Shown: positions 34,420 through 43,251 of the stretch, piece by piece | Position numbering within the stretch: position 1 is the stretch's first letter | Layout of the letters: each line of letters starts with the position of its first letter | DNA from: Paracoccaceae bacterium | Lineage (GTDB): Bacteria > Pseudomonadota > Alphaproteobacteria > Rhodobacterales > Rhodobacteraceae | Reading direction: 5' to 3' | DNA length: 64,000 nt | Assembly: GCA_017854585.1 (NCBI GenBank) | Contig: JAFMHK010000014.1 | Coordinates: 18,595 to 82,594 of the forward strand | Notes under the pieces: model-generated | What the model was told of the DNA's origin: nothing | The model's database searches: none | Seen by the model: only the letters and a program-made list of their open reading frames with translations | Position numbers and translations under genes: made by a program

Positions 34420-35555
34420 GTGTCAACGAAAGCCTCGACGCCGCGCGCGACAAGCTTCTGCAGCGGGCCGCACCAGACCGCACGGAATTTGAAGATCTGG
34501 TGATCGTGCCCCTGTTTGCCTTTGCCGTCGCACTGATCCTTGGTGCCGTAACCATGCTGGCAACGGGCGTCGATCTGGCCACGATCGGGCGGTCGTATGT
34601 GGCGCTGCTGGTCGGATCGGTCGGGTCGGTGAACGCCCTGTCGGAAACACTGGTGGCGGCTATTCCCTTGGTCCTTGCGGGGCTTGGTCTGGCGTTGGGA
34701 TTTCGCGCGGGGCTGTTCAACATCGGGGCAGAAGGCCAGATCCTGATGGGGGGACTCGCGGCGGTGATTTTCGGCTTCACGTTTTCTGCACTGCCCTTTG
34801 TCATCTTGATGCCGCTGTCGCTGCTGGCCGGGGCGCTGACCGGTGCTTTTTATGCTGGCATCGCAGGCTGGCTGAGGGCGGCAACCGGTGCGCATGAGGT
34901 GATCTCGACGATCATGCTGAACCTGATCTCGTACCGGCTGCTTGATTATATGTTGTCCCTGCCATGGGTGCAGCGCGAAGGGCGCGCCGACCCCGTTTCG
35001 CGGTCGGTACCCGATGCGGCAGAGTTGCCGCGCCTGCTGGAGTGGCTGGATCCGAACCTGCGACTGCATGCCGGGGTTTTCGTGATGCTGCTGGCGGTTG
35101 CCTTTGTCTACTGGCTTTTGTTCCGCACAAAGCTGGGGTTCGAATTCCGCGCCAGCGGGGCCAGCCCGGATGCCGCGCGATATGCAGGCATGCACGCCTC
35201 GTTGATCATCGTGATCGCCATGGCGACGGCGGGTGCGTTGGCCGGGCTTGCGGGGGCCAATCAAGTGCTTGGCGTTCTGGGGCGCGCGACACCGGGGTTT
35301 TCCGCAGGCATCGGGTTTGACGCCATCGCGGTAGCGCTTTTGGGCCGGTCCCACCCCATCGGCGTCTTGTTCGCCGGATTACTGTTTGGCGCATTGCAGG
35401 CTGGTGGCCGCCAGATGCAGGTGGATGCGGGCGTCGGGATCGACCTGATAGGCATCATTCAGGCGCTGGTCATTGTCTTCATCGCGGCCCCGCTGCTGGT
35501 GCGCGCCATCTTTCCATGGGGCTTTCGCAACCGGCAAAAAGGGACACACCAATGA
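34416..35555 (+). CDS. ABC transporter permease (BMP-type), first
   Basis: A 379-residue membrane protein of the BPD_transp_2 family with about 9-10 segments. It has the family stretch LGLALGFRAGLFNIGAEGQILMGGLAAVIFG and the EAA-like loop AHEVISTIMLNLISYRLLDY; later GASPDAARYAGMH, then GAGANQVLG-like region. Works as a heterodimer with the next permease. Stop and next start overlap by ATGA. Confidence 0.92.
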   Translation: MSVNESLDAARDKLLQRAAPDRTEFEDLVIVPLFAFAVALILGAVTMLATGVDLATIGRSYVALLVGSVGSVNALSETLVAAIPLVLAGLGLALGFRAGLFNIGAEGQILMGGLAAVIFGFTFSALPFVILMPLSLLAGALTGAFYAGIAGWLRAATGAHEVISTIMLNLISYRLLDYMLSLPWVQREGRADPVSRSVPDAAELPRLLEWLDPNLRLHAGVFVMLLAVAFVYWLLFRTKLGFEFRASGASPDAARYAGMHASLIIVIAMATAGALAGLAGANQVLGVLGRATPGFSAGIGFDAIAVALLGRSHPIGVLFAGLLFGALQAGGRQMQVDAGVGIDLIGIIQALVIVFIAAPLLVRAIFPWGFRNRQKGTHQ

Positions 35556-36817
35556 ATGGCGCCGAAACCCTGCAGCGACCGAATGCGGCGATTGATCTGG
35601 GTGCGCGCCGCCGGACGCGCATCGTGGGGGCGATCCTGATCTTGTTGGCAGCTTTTGTCGTGGTGGTTCTGGGGGACGCGCCGGGTGATGCCACCTTTCG
35701 GCTGTCGCGCCCGCGCGACGTTTGGGTGTTGCCCGACCTGATCGTCCCTGCGCAACCGTTCATCTACATCGCCGCGGCACTGACCGCGTTCTTGGGCGCA
35801 CGCCAGTTCCTGCGTGGTGGCGGACGGTGGACGACCTTATCGCTTGGGCTTGGTCTTGGCCTTGGGGTCCTTGCCTTTCTGGTCTGGGCGACCGCTGGAA
35901 ATGCCTTTTCACTGACCGGAATGCTGCAGGCCACGATGGTGCGTGCGGTCCCGATTGCGCTTGGTGGATTGGCCGCCGTGATGTGCGAGCGGGTGGCCGT
36001 GGTAAACATCGCGGTTGAAGGGATGTTGCTGGCCGGTGCCTTTACCGGCGCGCTTATGGGATCGGTCGTGGGCGGTTGGGGCGGGCTTTTGTCCGCAGTG
36101 GTGATTGGCGGCCTGTTCGGCTTTATCTTGGCCGCGCTTGTGGTTACCTACAGGATGGATCAGATCATCGCGGGGGTCGTGATCAACCTCTTCGTGCTGG
36201 GGCTGACCAGCTATGTCTCAAGCCAGGTCTTTGCCGAGATGCGGCACCTGAACAACGCGCCCGTTTTCCGGGCCATCGACATTCCCCTGCTTAGCGATAT
36301 CCCTGTCATCGGGCCGATGCTGTTTCAACAGAATATCTTTGTCTATGGCGCGCTGATCATGGTGGCGGTGTCGACCTATTACCTGTTTCACACGCGCAAC
36401 GGATTGCGCGCGCGCGCGGTGGGCGAACACCCCCGTGCAGCCGATACCCTTGGCATCGACGTCTACCGGACACGTTATCTGCATGTAACCATCGGCGGCA
36501 TGATCGCGGGGTTCGGCGGGGCGTGGTTCACGCTTGGCTCGGTCGGTCGTTTCGATGAAAACATGACCGGCGGGCGCGGCTTCATCGGACTGGCGGCGAT
36601 GGTGTTCGGGCGTTGGCACCCGGTGGGCGCGCTGATGGCGGCACTGGTGTTTGGGTTTACGGATTCACTCCAACAAAAACTGGCGCTTTTGCAGACGCCG
36701 ATCCCGTCCGAATTTCTGGCCATGGCACCCTATGTCGCGACGATCGTCGTCGTTGCGGGCCTGATCGGGCGTGCACGCCCCCCCGCAGCGGACGGCAAGC
36801 CCTATGTAAAAGAGTAG
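35552..36817 (+). CDS. ABC transporter permease (BMP-type), second
   Basis: A 421-residue permease with the second-permease hallmarks VPIALGGLAAVMCERVAVVNIAVEGMLLAGAFTGALMGS and VVTYRMDQIIAGVVINLFVLGLTSY, plus RARAVGEHPRAADTLGIDVYRTRY. An extended N-terminus of about 60 residues with two more membrane segments precedes the core. Completes a four-gene nucleoside-type uptake system. It is convergent, only 10 bases away, with the USP gene on the other strand. Confidence 0.92.
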   Translation: MNGAETLQRPNAAIDLGARRRTRIVGAILILLAAFVVVVLGDAPGDATFRLSRPRDVWVLPDLIVPAQPFIYIAAALTAFLGARQFLRGGGRWTTLSLGLGLGLGVLAFLVWATAGNAFSLTGMLQATMVRAVPIALGGLAAVMCERVAVVNIAVEGMLLAGAFTGALMGSVVGGWGGLLSAVVIGGLFGFILAALVVTYRMDQIIAGVVINLFVLGLTSYVSSQVFAEMRHLNNAPVFRAIDIPLLSDIPVIGPMLFQQNIFVYGALIMVAVSTYYLFHTRNGLRARAVGEHPRAADTLGIDVYRTRYLHVTIGGMIAGFGGAWFTLGSVGRFDENMTGGRGFIGLAAMVFGRWHPVGALMAALVFGFTDSLQQKLALLQTPIPSEFLAMAPYVATIVVVAGLIGRARPPAADGKPYVKE

Positions 36818-36827
36818 TCGCGCAGCG

Positions 36828-37673
36828 CTAGAGTGGTGCGATAAGAACGTCATAGTCCGAATAAGACAGCAATTCGGTCACCGTGCTTCCCAGCACTGCC
36901 GTCGACAGCCAAGATCGACTATGCGCACCCAGACAGATCAGGTCCGCTTTGGTTTTGACGGCAACTTGCGGCAAGATATCGATCGCAGCACCTTCGTGCA
37001 GCTCTACGACGCTGCCCGCCTTCTGAAGGCCCGCCTTGGCGACCCATGCGTCGACGTCGCGTTGCAATTCGGCTTCGATGTGCTCTCGATCAAGGTCGGA
37101 CAAGGCGCCGCTGCGGTCGGTCCGCATGGTCAGGGCCTTGAAGGGCACGTGATACGCATGAACGAGCGTCACAGCGCCCTCGCCCACAAGATCGGTTGCA
37201 ACCGACACCGCATTTACCGCGCAGGCCGAGAAATCAATGCCAACCACGGCACGGTCATACGCCGCGTCCCGCGCCCTTGACGCAACCAGAAGCGGCACAA
37301 CCGTGGTGCGCGCCATGCGCCCGACCGTTGTCCCGGTGAAGAATTCCGCGATGCCGCGCGGACGATGCCGCCCGACAACGATCAGATCCGCCGACAGGTC
37401 GGCCGCCACGGCGGCAATATCATCGCACGGGTCGCCAAAGACGGCGGAGACGTGCACATCAATGTCCGCAGCAGCGTCAATCTTGGCAACTTGTTCATGG
37501 ATGAACCGCTCAGCACCCTCCCGCAGCTGTTCGGCCATGGCGAGGGGCAAGTCGCAATCGACCACATGCAAGATATGCAAGCTTGCCTTGGCTTTGCAGG
37601 CAACGAAAACCGCCCGCCGCAAGCCAATGTCCGAGCGCGCCGAGAGATCGGTGGCCATCAAGATTGTTTTCAT
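36828..37673 (-). CDS. Universal stress protein, tandem-domain
   Basis: A 281-residue protein of two USP domains: residues ~1-140 (ILMATDLSARSDIGLRRAVFVA, LIVVGRHRPRGIAEFFTGTTVGRMARTTVVPLLV) and ~145-280 (RAVVGIDFSACAVNAVSVAT, LICLGAHSRSWLSTAVLGSTVTELLSYSDYDVLIAPL). Both keep the G-rich loop; the first lacks the classical G-2x-G. Divergent from the FixL-like kinase gene; a weak FNR-like site lies 63 bp upstream. Confidence 0.88.
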   Translation of the reverse strand: MKTILMATDLSARSDIGLRRAVFVACKAKASLHILHVVDCDLPLAMAEQLREGAERFIHEQVAKIDAAADIDVHVSAVFGDPCDDIAAVAADLSADLIVVGRHRPRGIAEFFTGTTVGRMARTTVVPLLVASRARDAAYDRAVVGIDFSACAVNAVSVATDLVGEGAVTLVHAYHVPFKALTMRTDRSGALSDLDREHIEAELQRDVDAWVAKAGLQKAGSVVELHEGAAIDILPQVAVKTKADLICLGAHSRSWLSTAVLGSTVTELLSYSDYDVLIAPL

Positions 37674-37735
37674 CGCCGATCTCCCGTTGGCAGCAAAGAC
37701 TGCGGATCATGATACAACACCCGGCGTCGATAGCT

Positions 37736-37749
37736 TTGCGTAAGATCAA
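37736..37749. promoter_or_regulatory. Weak FNR-like site TTGCGTAAGATCAA
   Basis: Right half perfect (ATCAA), left half TTGCG with two mismatches. It is centred about 70 bp upstream of the tandem USP gene (minus strand, start 37673). Listed only because of its position among other sites; it would not stand alone. Confidence 0.2.
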
Positions 37750-37878
37750 CACCGCAAGAAGTTCCGGCTGCGACTATGGTTCTGGCAAAAATCCGGCGAA
37801 GGCATTTGAATGTGCCGGGCAATTCCCTTTAGGGTGGGCTTGCGTTCCATTGACCTCCAGTCGGGCTAAGTGGCCTCA

Positions 37879-39411
37879 ATGAAAACCATCGACGACAGCG
37901 CCATTCTTTCCGCTCTTCTCGAGGCGGCACTCGATGCGATCATCATTTCGGATCACACCGGGCGCATTGTTCGCCTCAACGATTCCGCGGCAACGCTGTT
38001 TGGCTATCTTGCCGCCGAAATGGAGGGGCAGCACGTGCGGATGATCATGACCGACGACATGGCATCCCGTCACGACGCGTTCATGCGTCACCATGTGGAA
38101 ACCGGCGAAAAGCGGATCATCGGGATTGGACGCGAAGTTGTCGGCCGACGCGCGGATGGCACCGTCTTTCCGCTTCACATATCAGTGGGTCGCGCCGTCA
38201 TCGCGGACGCGACCATGTTCGTTGCCATCATGCACGATCAGACCAGCAAACAGATCGCCGAAGAGGCCGCAATTCGGTCCAACCGCATGGATGCCATTGG
38301 TCAGATGACCGGCGGTATCGCCCATGATTTCAACAACCTTCTTGCGGTCGTCATCGGCAATCTTGAACTTCTCGAGATGTCGGAACAAACGGCCAGGAAC
38401 AGACCCTTGATCGCCGATGCCTTGGCGGCGGCAGAACTTGGCGCAGACCTTACATCGCGGCTTGTGGTCTTTTCACGCAACAGCAGTCTGGAGGCAGAGG
38501 TCGTGTCGCTGAATGACTCAGTGACGCAAACGCTGGCAATGCTGAAGCGGATCATCGGCGCGCACATCACGATCGATGCCGAGCTTGCCGATGACCTCTG
38601 GCCGACAAGGGCCGACAGCACGCAACTTCAGACGGCGGTCCTGAACCTCATTCTCAACGCGCAAGAGGCGATGCCGAACGGCGGGCGGATCTTTCTTGAA
38701 ACGCGCAACATGTTGCTTGATGACAGTTATGTCGCGCAGGACACCGGCGTGGAAAAGGGACGATACGTTCGCGTGTCGATCAGCGACAACGGCGAAGGAA
38801 TGTCGGATGAGACCCGCCAACGGGCGCTGGAGCCGTTCTTTACCACCAAAGCGTCCGGCAGCGGCACGGGTCTGGGGCTTTCGATGGTCTATGGCATGGT
38901 CAAGCATTCCGGCGGCCATCTTGCGATCTACAGCGAAGTTGGCGAGGGCACCACAATCAACCTCTATTTCCCGGCACTTGAGGCCGGCGATGAGCAACAG
39001 GATGTTGACGCGACCTATGAAGATGCGCTGCGCGGTTTCGGTGCGGGCAAGGTCATCTTGATTGTTGAAGACGACCCCCGGGTCATGCGCCTGTCGAACA
39101 CACGGCTGGAAGGGTTGGGGTTCAAATGTCTGACGGCAACCACGGCTGATGCGGCGTGGACGATCTTGAAGGACCGAAGCGACATTGCACTGGTCTTTAC
39201 CGATCTGATCATGCCCGGCAGCCTGTCGGGGCATGACCTTGCGCAGCGCATAGCCGAACAAAAACCCGGGGTCCGGGTCTTGATGACCTCTGGCTTTTCG
39301 GAAGGCGTCCTGCGGGGGGGCAGGATCAGCGCGGAGTTCGCGATCTTGCGAAAGCCCTATCGTCAGGCGGATCTGGTGCAGGCGCTTCGGACAGCCCTGC
39401 AAGACGTCTAG
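37879..39411 (+). CDS. Soluble hybrid histidine kinase with FixL-like haem PAS domain and C-terminal receiver
   Basis: A 510-residue cytosolic protein, no membrane segment. The PAS domain (~10-125) matches the FixL oxygen-sensing [39 protein letters not shown]. His65 aligns with the proximal haem ligand of Bradyrhizobium FixL (H200) and Arg85 with R220; R206 is replaced by His71 and H214 by Arg79. The kinase part has phosphoacceptor His149 in GGIAHDFNN, an ATPase domain with [21 protein letters not shown] and GTGLGLSMV, and a receiver from ~395 with VEDDPRV and phospho-Asp ~442 in VFTDLIMPG. So it is probably an oxygen- or NO-sensing kinase. The start may instead be GTG at 37870; neither has a clear ribosome site. 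The downstream partner is not adjacent. Confidence 0.85.
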   Translation: MKTIDDSAILSALLEAALDAIIISDHTGRIVRLNDSAATLFGYLAAEMEGQHVRMIMTDDMASRHDAFMRHHVETGEKRIIGIGREVVGRRADGTVFPLHISVGRAVIADATMFVAIMHDQTSKQIAEEAAIRSNRMDAIGQMTGGIAHDFNNLLAVVIGNLELLEMSEQTARNRPLIADALAAAELGADLTSRLVVFSRNSSLEAEVVSLNDSVTQTLAMLKRIIGAHITIDAELADDLWPTRADSTQLQTAVLNLILNAQEAMPNGGRIFLETRNMLLDDSYVAQDTGVEKGRYVRVSISDNGEGMSDETRQRALEPFFTTKASGSGTGLGLSMVYGMVKHSGGHLAIYSEVGEGTTINLYFPALEAGDEQQDVDATYEDALRGFGAGKVILIVEDDPRVMRLSNTRLEGLGFKCLTATTADAAWTILKDRSDIALVFTDLIMPGSLSGHDLAQRIAEQKPGVRVLMTSGFSEGVLRGGRISAEFAILRKPYRQADLVQALRTALQDV

Positions 39412-39478
39412 TAAGGGCAACGGCCCGAGCTGGGCACGCCACAGCAAAGCCGTCGCCCGAAACATGATGAGGGATTGA

Positions 39479-39907
39479 TCAGTCCGGCCAGAAATCGCGG
39501 ATCGATTTTGGCAGGCCGGCCTTCACATCCGCCACCTCACCTTCTGATATCCGGTTATCCAACATCTTGAAAACGGCCTGAATGTCCTGCTGGCCCCGCC
39601 ATTCAAGAACCTCGGAGACTTCGGACGCGATGGCATTGACGAAGTGCGACAGCTGGCGGTCGCGCACGGGCGTCTGGGCAGGCTGCCACCCCTCGAAGAA
39701 CATTCCCCGTATCAGGAGCGGCATCTGCGCGGAAAACTGCGCCACCTCCTCGTGGCCCAAGTGGTCACGGATCTGCGTCATCGTGATCCGCAGCAGGCGA
39801 AGCGCATCCCGGCTACTGGTCCAATCCAGCCGCTCGCGCAGTTCATTGATCCATTCATGGGTTAATTGAACGGTATGGTCGATCACTTCCAGACCTTGGG
39901 CTGACAT
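39479..39907 (-). CDS. DUF2267 family protein
   Basis: A 142-residue helical soluble protein matching DUF2267: VIDHTVQLTHEWINELRERLDWTSSRDALRLLRITMTQIRDHLGHEEVAQFSAQMPLLIRGMFFEGW and a second half QLSHFVNAIASEVSEVLEW. The family is common in stress-related loci with unknown function. AAAGGA precedes the ATG at 39907. It follows the polymer-forming gene after 13 bases, so one operon. Confidence 0.82.
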   Translation of the reverse strand: MSAQGLEVIDHTVQLTHEWINELRERLDWTSSRDALRLLRITMTQIRDHLGHEEVAQFSAQMPLLIRGMFFEGWQPAQTPVRDRQLSHFVNAIASEVSEVLEWRGQQDIQAVFKMLDNRISEGEVADVKAGLPKSIRDFWPD

Positions 39908-39920
39908 GGCATATTCCTTT

Positions 39921-41117
39921 CTATTGTGATTTTTCTTCAATGGGTTGCATGTCGACATCCAGCGCCGGGCCGGTATTGCCCACCATCCGTTCGAAAAGCG
40001 CCCTCGTCATGCCGCCAATTCCCAGCAACACCAGCGCGAAATTCGCCATCCATCCCAAGACCGGAATGAAGTTCAGAAGTGCAATCAGCGTGACACCCAC
40101 AACAAGCGCAAGCAGCCGCAGCCAGATCGCGGGGTTTTCCGCCACGCCCAGACCCTGCATCGCCCGCATCGCGATGACATAGGCACCAAGCACATATCCC
40201 AACGTCCAGACCACCAGCGTCGCCAGCAGGACGACGGGCACCAACGGGATGCCAACGATCGTCAGGGCGCTGATCGGCACCAAGCCAAACAGCAGCGAAA
40301 GCCCGATGACACCCGACAGCAACGCCATGCCCGGACGGGCCTCGATGTTGCGGCGCAAATATCTGACCTGTGCGGGAGCCAGCGTCAGGCAGAGCGCCCC
40401 GATCAGGACGAAAAATCCAAGCGTCACGAGGAACCCGCTGAGCAAGGAAAGCAGCGGCGGGCGGTCGGGATAGTCCCATTCGCCCCACATATCACGCATC
40501 TCCATCATCATCTCGCTGGGACGGTAGGGCTCGTACGTAACACGATTTGCGGGAATGACCCGTTCGGGAATATCGATCCGGTCAGGCGCGGAATATGTCA
40601 GGCTTCCCAAGATGCTGGCGTCTGGGCCAAACACGATCGTTTCGCCCGCCAACAGGGCATCGCCCGAGATTTCCGAATTCAACGTCAACGTATCCGCTGC
40701 CGCGACAAGTCCGCCACGGACCGGGCTGTCAACGATGACGCGGGCACCCATCAGGCGCGCGTTACCTGCAACTTCGGCACCCGGCCCCATCCTAAGGCTG
40801 AACCCGGCAGCGGTTGCATCACCGCCAACAGGCCCCCGCAAACTGACCGAAAATCCGACAGCATAGAGATCGCCGCCCGTCATCACATCCAGATCAACGT
40901 CGAAGCCGGCGGCATGGGTATCTTGGGCGACTGAACCGCTCAACAAGACGGTGGGGCCGGCCGCAAGCACGTCACGCGGGGCCTGAAGTGTGGCCGAGGT
41001 TTCGCCCGACGTCAGCAAATCGCCACCGATCATGCGATCTGACGACGTATCGGCAACGCCTTGGCCCGCAGCAGCAATGAAAACGCACAACATCGTCGCC
41101 CATTTCAAACCGGTCAT
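39921..41117 (-). CDS. Envelope protein: polymer-forming (bactofilin-like) beta repeats plus membrane helices
   Basis: A 398-residue protein. It has a signal peptide (MTGLKWATMLCVFIAAAGQGVAD), about 190 residues of short repeating beta segments rich in G-D-x-x-A/V-G (GGDLYAVGFSVSLRGPVGGDATAAGFSLRMGPGAEVAGNARL type), then around residues 250-385 four to five membrane helices. This combination occurs in predicted polymer-forming membrane proteins. AAAGGAC lies before the ATG at 41117, chosen over a longer frame to 41384 because it gives the signal peptide. Operon with the DUF2267 gene; a TTGAC palindrome lies 65 bp upstream. Confidence 0.7.
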   Translation of the reverse strand: MTGLKWATMLCVFIAAAGQGVADTSSDRMIGGDLLTSGETSATLQAPRDVLAAGPTVLLSGSVAQDTHAAGFDVDLDVMTGGDLYAVGFSVSLRGPVGGDATAAGFSLRMGPGAEVAGNARLMGARVIVDSPVRGGLVAAADTLTLNSEISGDALLAGETIVFGPDASILGSLTYSAPDRIDIPERVIPANRVTYEPYRPSEMMMEMRDMWGEWDYPDRPPLLSLLSGFLVTLGFFVLIGALCLTLAPAQVRYLRRNIEARPGMALLSGVIGLSLLFGLVPISALTIVGIPLVPVVLLATLVVWTLGYVLGAYVIAMRAMQGLGVAENPAIWLRLLALVVGVTLIALLNFIPVLGWMANFALVLLGIGGMTRALFERMVGNTGPALDVDMQPIEEKSQ

Positions 41118-41174
41118 CGCGCAAGTCCTTTCGTCATCCAAGCCCTCATCATAAGCAGCGCGGCATGGTTGCGA

Positions 41175-41188
41175 TTGACCGCGGTCAA
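41175..41188. promoter_or_regulatory. Symmetric FNR-superfamily-like box TTGACCGCGGTCAA
   Basis: Perfect palindrome TTGAC-N4-GTCAA, identical arms to the site at 31734. It is centred about 65 bp before the polymer-forming gene start (41117, minus strand), the same geometry as the FNR box before ppsA. Confidence 0.5.
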
Positions 41189-41408
41189 TGGGGCTGCAGT
41201 GGTTTGTTGGGTTTCCATCAACGATGGGCAAAGCCGCGCGCCTCCAACGGGGCACAAGACCCAAGGCAAGCCGCCTGCCCCCGGTTCGGGTTGTTCGCAT
41301 CTTCGTCAGAGCGTCGCCGCGAATTGACGAGGCGTGATGTGGGGAACGTTCATCGTCAGTCCGCCCTTCCCATCTGCAGGGCAACCTCTATCGTTGGACC
41401 AGCAAATC

Positions 41409-41425
41409 GATAAGGGAACTTTATC
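41409..41425. promoter_or_regulatory. Candidate LysR operator GATAAGGGAACTTTATC
   Basis: GATAA-N7-TTATC inverted repeat ending three bases before the lysR ATG. The same TTATC and GATAA half-sites recur between lysR and the operon it probably controls (42319-42344), suggesting autoregulation. Confidence 0.45.
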
Positions 41426-41428
41426 ACG

Positions 41429-42304
41429 ATGACATTTGACCAGATCCGCACCTTTTTGTGGGTCGCCCGCCTGGGCGGTTTTCGAAAGGCCTCGAAACGC
41501 TTGCACCTGTCGCAACCTGCCGTGTCGACACGGATCGCGAACCTTGAGCGGGAGTTGCGTGTCCCACTGTTCGAACGCGGCGCAGGCGAGCTTGTCCTGA
41601 CCAAGCAGGGCACCCTCCTTCTGTCTTATGCCGAGCAGATGCTGTTCGTCGAAGAAGAAATCAAGCAGCGTGTGGCCAACCCGGCCGAGACCGAAGGCCT
41701 GTTTCGCGTGGGCGCGTCCGAAACGATTGCGCAGGCATGGTTGCCATCATTTCTACAGGCCTTCAGCGCGCAATATCCCCGCGTCAATGTCGACCTGACC
41801 GTCGATATCTCCATCAACCTGCGCGCAGCCATCCTTGAGCGGCGGCTTGATCTGGCGTTCCTGATGGGCCCCATCTCGGAGTTTTCGGTCGAGAACATCA
41901 ACCTGCCCCCATTCGACCTGAATTGGTATCGGTCGTCTGCCAATGAGCAGAGCGATCTCACGCAAATCCCCGTCATCTCGTATTCCAGCCAAACCCGCCC
42001 CTATCGTGAACTGATGGCCGAACTGGCGCGGCATGTGGGGCCCAAGGTCCGGGTCTTTGCGTCGGCCTCATTGTCTGCCAGCCTCAAGATGATTGCGGCG
42101 GGAATCGCCGTCGGGCCTTACCCGCGCGCACTGGCCCATGATTTTCTGGAAGCGGGCCGGATCGTCGAGTTCCACCCCGGAATTCGTGCGCAAGCGCTTC
42201 AGTTCACAGCGTCTTATCTGTCGGAGCCACGCAGCTTTCTTGTTGAAAACAGTGCAGAAATCGCCCGCGAGGTAGCCGAAGGATGGCATCGGCTTCAGAC
42301 CTGA
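41429..42304 (+). CDS. LysR-family transcriptional regulator
   Basis: A 291-residue LTTR. The N-terminal winged HTH reads TFDQIRTFLWVARLGGFRKASKRLHLSQPAVSTRIANLERELRVPLFER, and the C-terminal effector domain starts around residue 90 (FRVGASETIAQAWLPSFLQAF). It is transcribed toward the D-glutamate-cyclase-like/TRAP/oxoprolinase operon, so it is the likely local regulator, with a carboxylate or pyrrolidone as inducer (inference). Confidence 0.9.
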   Translation: MTFDQIRTFLWVARLGGFRKASKRLHLSQPAVSTRIANLERELRVPLFERGAGELVLTKQGTLLLSYAEQMLFVEEEIKQRVANPAETEGLFRVGASETIAQAWLPSFLQAFSAQYPRVNVDLTVDISINLRAAILERRLDLAFLMGPISEFSVENINLPPFDLNWYRSSANEQSDLTQIPVISYSSQTRPYRELMAELARHVGPKVRVFASASLSASLKMIAAGIAVGPYPRALAHDFLEAGRIVEFHPGIRAQALQFTASYLSEPRSFLVENSAEIAREVAEGWHRLQT

Positions 42305-42318
42305 GGAATTCAATTAGT

Positions 42319-42344
42319 TTATCACACTTGATCTAAAATGATAA
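42319..42344. promoter_or_regulatory. Candidate LysR-controlled operator/promoter region
   Basis: AT-rich patch with TTATC at 42319-42323 and GATAA at 42340-42344, repeating the half-sites found in front of lysR; the stretch TTTATCAC is shared by both. It lies 60-85 bp before the first catabolic gene (42404), where an LTTR activation site is expected. Confidence 0.4.
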
Positions 42345-42403
42345 TTTGCTTGGATGGATGCGGATGTGTGAAGCTTTCTTTGAACTTGAGAAAGCAAGCT
42401 GAA

Positions 42404-43228
42404 ATGACAGTTTCACCCATCAGCCATGCCGATTTGCGCGACGCGTCCGCCGTAGATGTGCGTGCCGCAATCAGGTCCGGTGCCTATGTCGGTCACACGG
42501 CGGGGCTGGCGAAAGGCAAGCTTCAGTGCAATCTTGCGATCCTGCCCGAAAGATATGCGCTCGATTTCTTGCGGTTCTGTCTGCGCAATCCCAAGCCCTG
42601 CCCGCTCGTCGGCGTCGGCGACACGGGAAATCCCTTTGTTCCCACCCTCGGGCCTGACATCGACATCCGCACCGATGTGCCGAAGTACCGCGTGTTTCGC
42701 GATGGCGTACTGGCTGAGGAAGTGACCGACATCTCGGACCTGTGGACCGATGATCTTGTGACTGTGGCGTTGGGCTGTTCGTTCACGTTTGAAAACGCCC
42801 TGATCCGCCATGGTATTCCGGTGCGTCATGTGGAACTGGGCCGTAACGTGCCGATGTTCAGTTCGAACCTCTCGCTCAACGCCTCGGGGCCCTTCGGCGG
42901 AAAGATGGTGGTCACGATGCGCCCGATCGCCGCCGACAAGGTCGCCGCGGCCACCGAAATCAGCGCGCGTTACCCGCAGGCCCATGGCGCACCGATTGCA
43001 TCTGGCGACCCCGCGCAACTGGGTATCTCGGATCTGTCGCAACCCGATTGGGGCGAGGCCGTCGATGTCCGCGCGGGTGAGGTGCCCGTCTATTGGGCCT
43101 GTGGCGTCACCCCCCAGAACGTGCTGCTTGAGGCGAAGCTGCCGATCTGCATCACCCACTCGCCCGGCCACATGCTGTTGTCGGACGTGGCCGAAGACGC
43201 CGAAACAACAATTTTCAACACCCCGTGA
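42404..43228 (+). CDS. DUF1445 protein, D-glutamate cyclase-like putative hydro-lyase
   Basis: A 274-residue protein of the UPF0317/DUF1445 family, whose eukaryotic relative DGLUCY converts D-glutamate to 5-oxo-D-proline. Family blocks: AAIRSGAYVGHTAGLAKGKLQCNLAILPERYALDFLRFCLRNPKPCPLVGVGDTGN, LVTVALGCSFTFENALIRHGIPVRHVE, and at the end YWACGVTPQNVLLEAKLPICITHSPGHMLLSD. The upstream Met at 42338 is within the operator region, so the ATG at 42404 is preferred. The cyclase role is inferred from family and from the 5-oxoprolinase further along. Confidence 0.85.
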   Translation: MTVSPISHADLRDASAVDVRAAIRSGAYVGHTAGLAKGKLQCNLAILPERYALDFLRFCLRNPKPCPLVGVGDTGNPFVPTLGPDIDIRTDVPKYRVFRDGVLAEEVTDISDLWTDDLVTVALGCSFTFENALIRHGIPVRHVELGRNVPMFSSNLSLNASGPFGGKMVVTMRPIAADKVAAATEISARYPQAHGAPIASGDPAQLGISDLSQPDWGEAVDVRAGEVPVYWACGVTPQNVLLEAKLPICITHSPGHMLLSDVAEDAETTIFNTP

Positions 43229-43251
43229 GCACTACCAACAAGGAGACACCA

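Larger units (their letters stand above)
41118..41428. other. Divergent intergenic region between the polymer-forming gene and lysR
   Basis: A 311-bp gap with no credible coding frame. It carries two signals listed separately: a TTGAC-N4-GTCAA palindrome at 41175-41188 near the minus-strand gene and a GATAA-N7-TTATC palindrome at 41409-41425 just before lysR. Confidence 0.6.
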
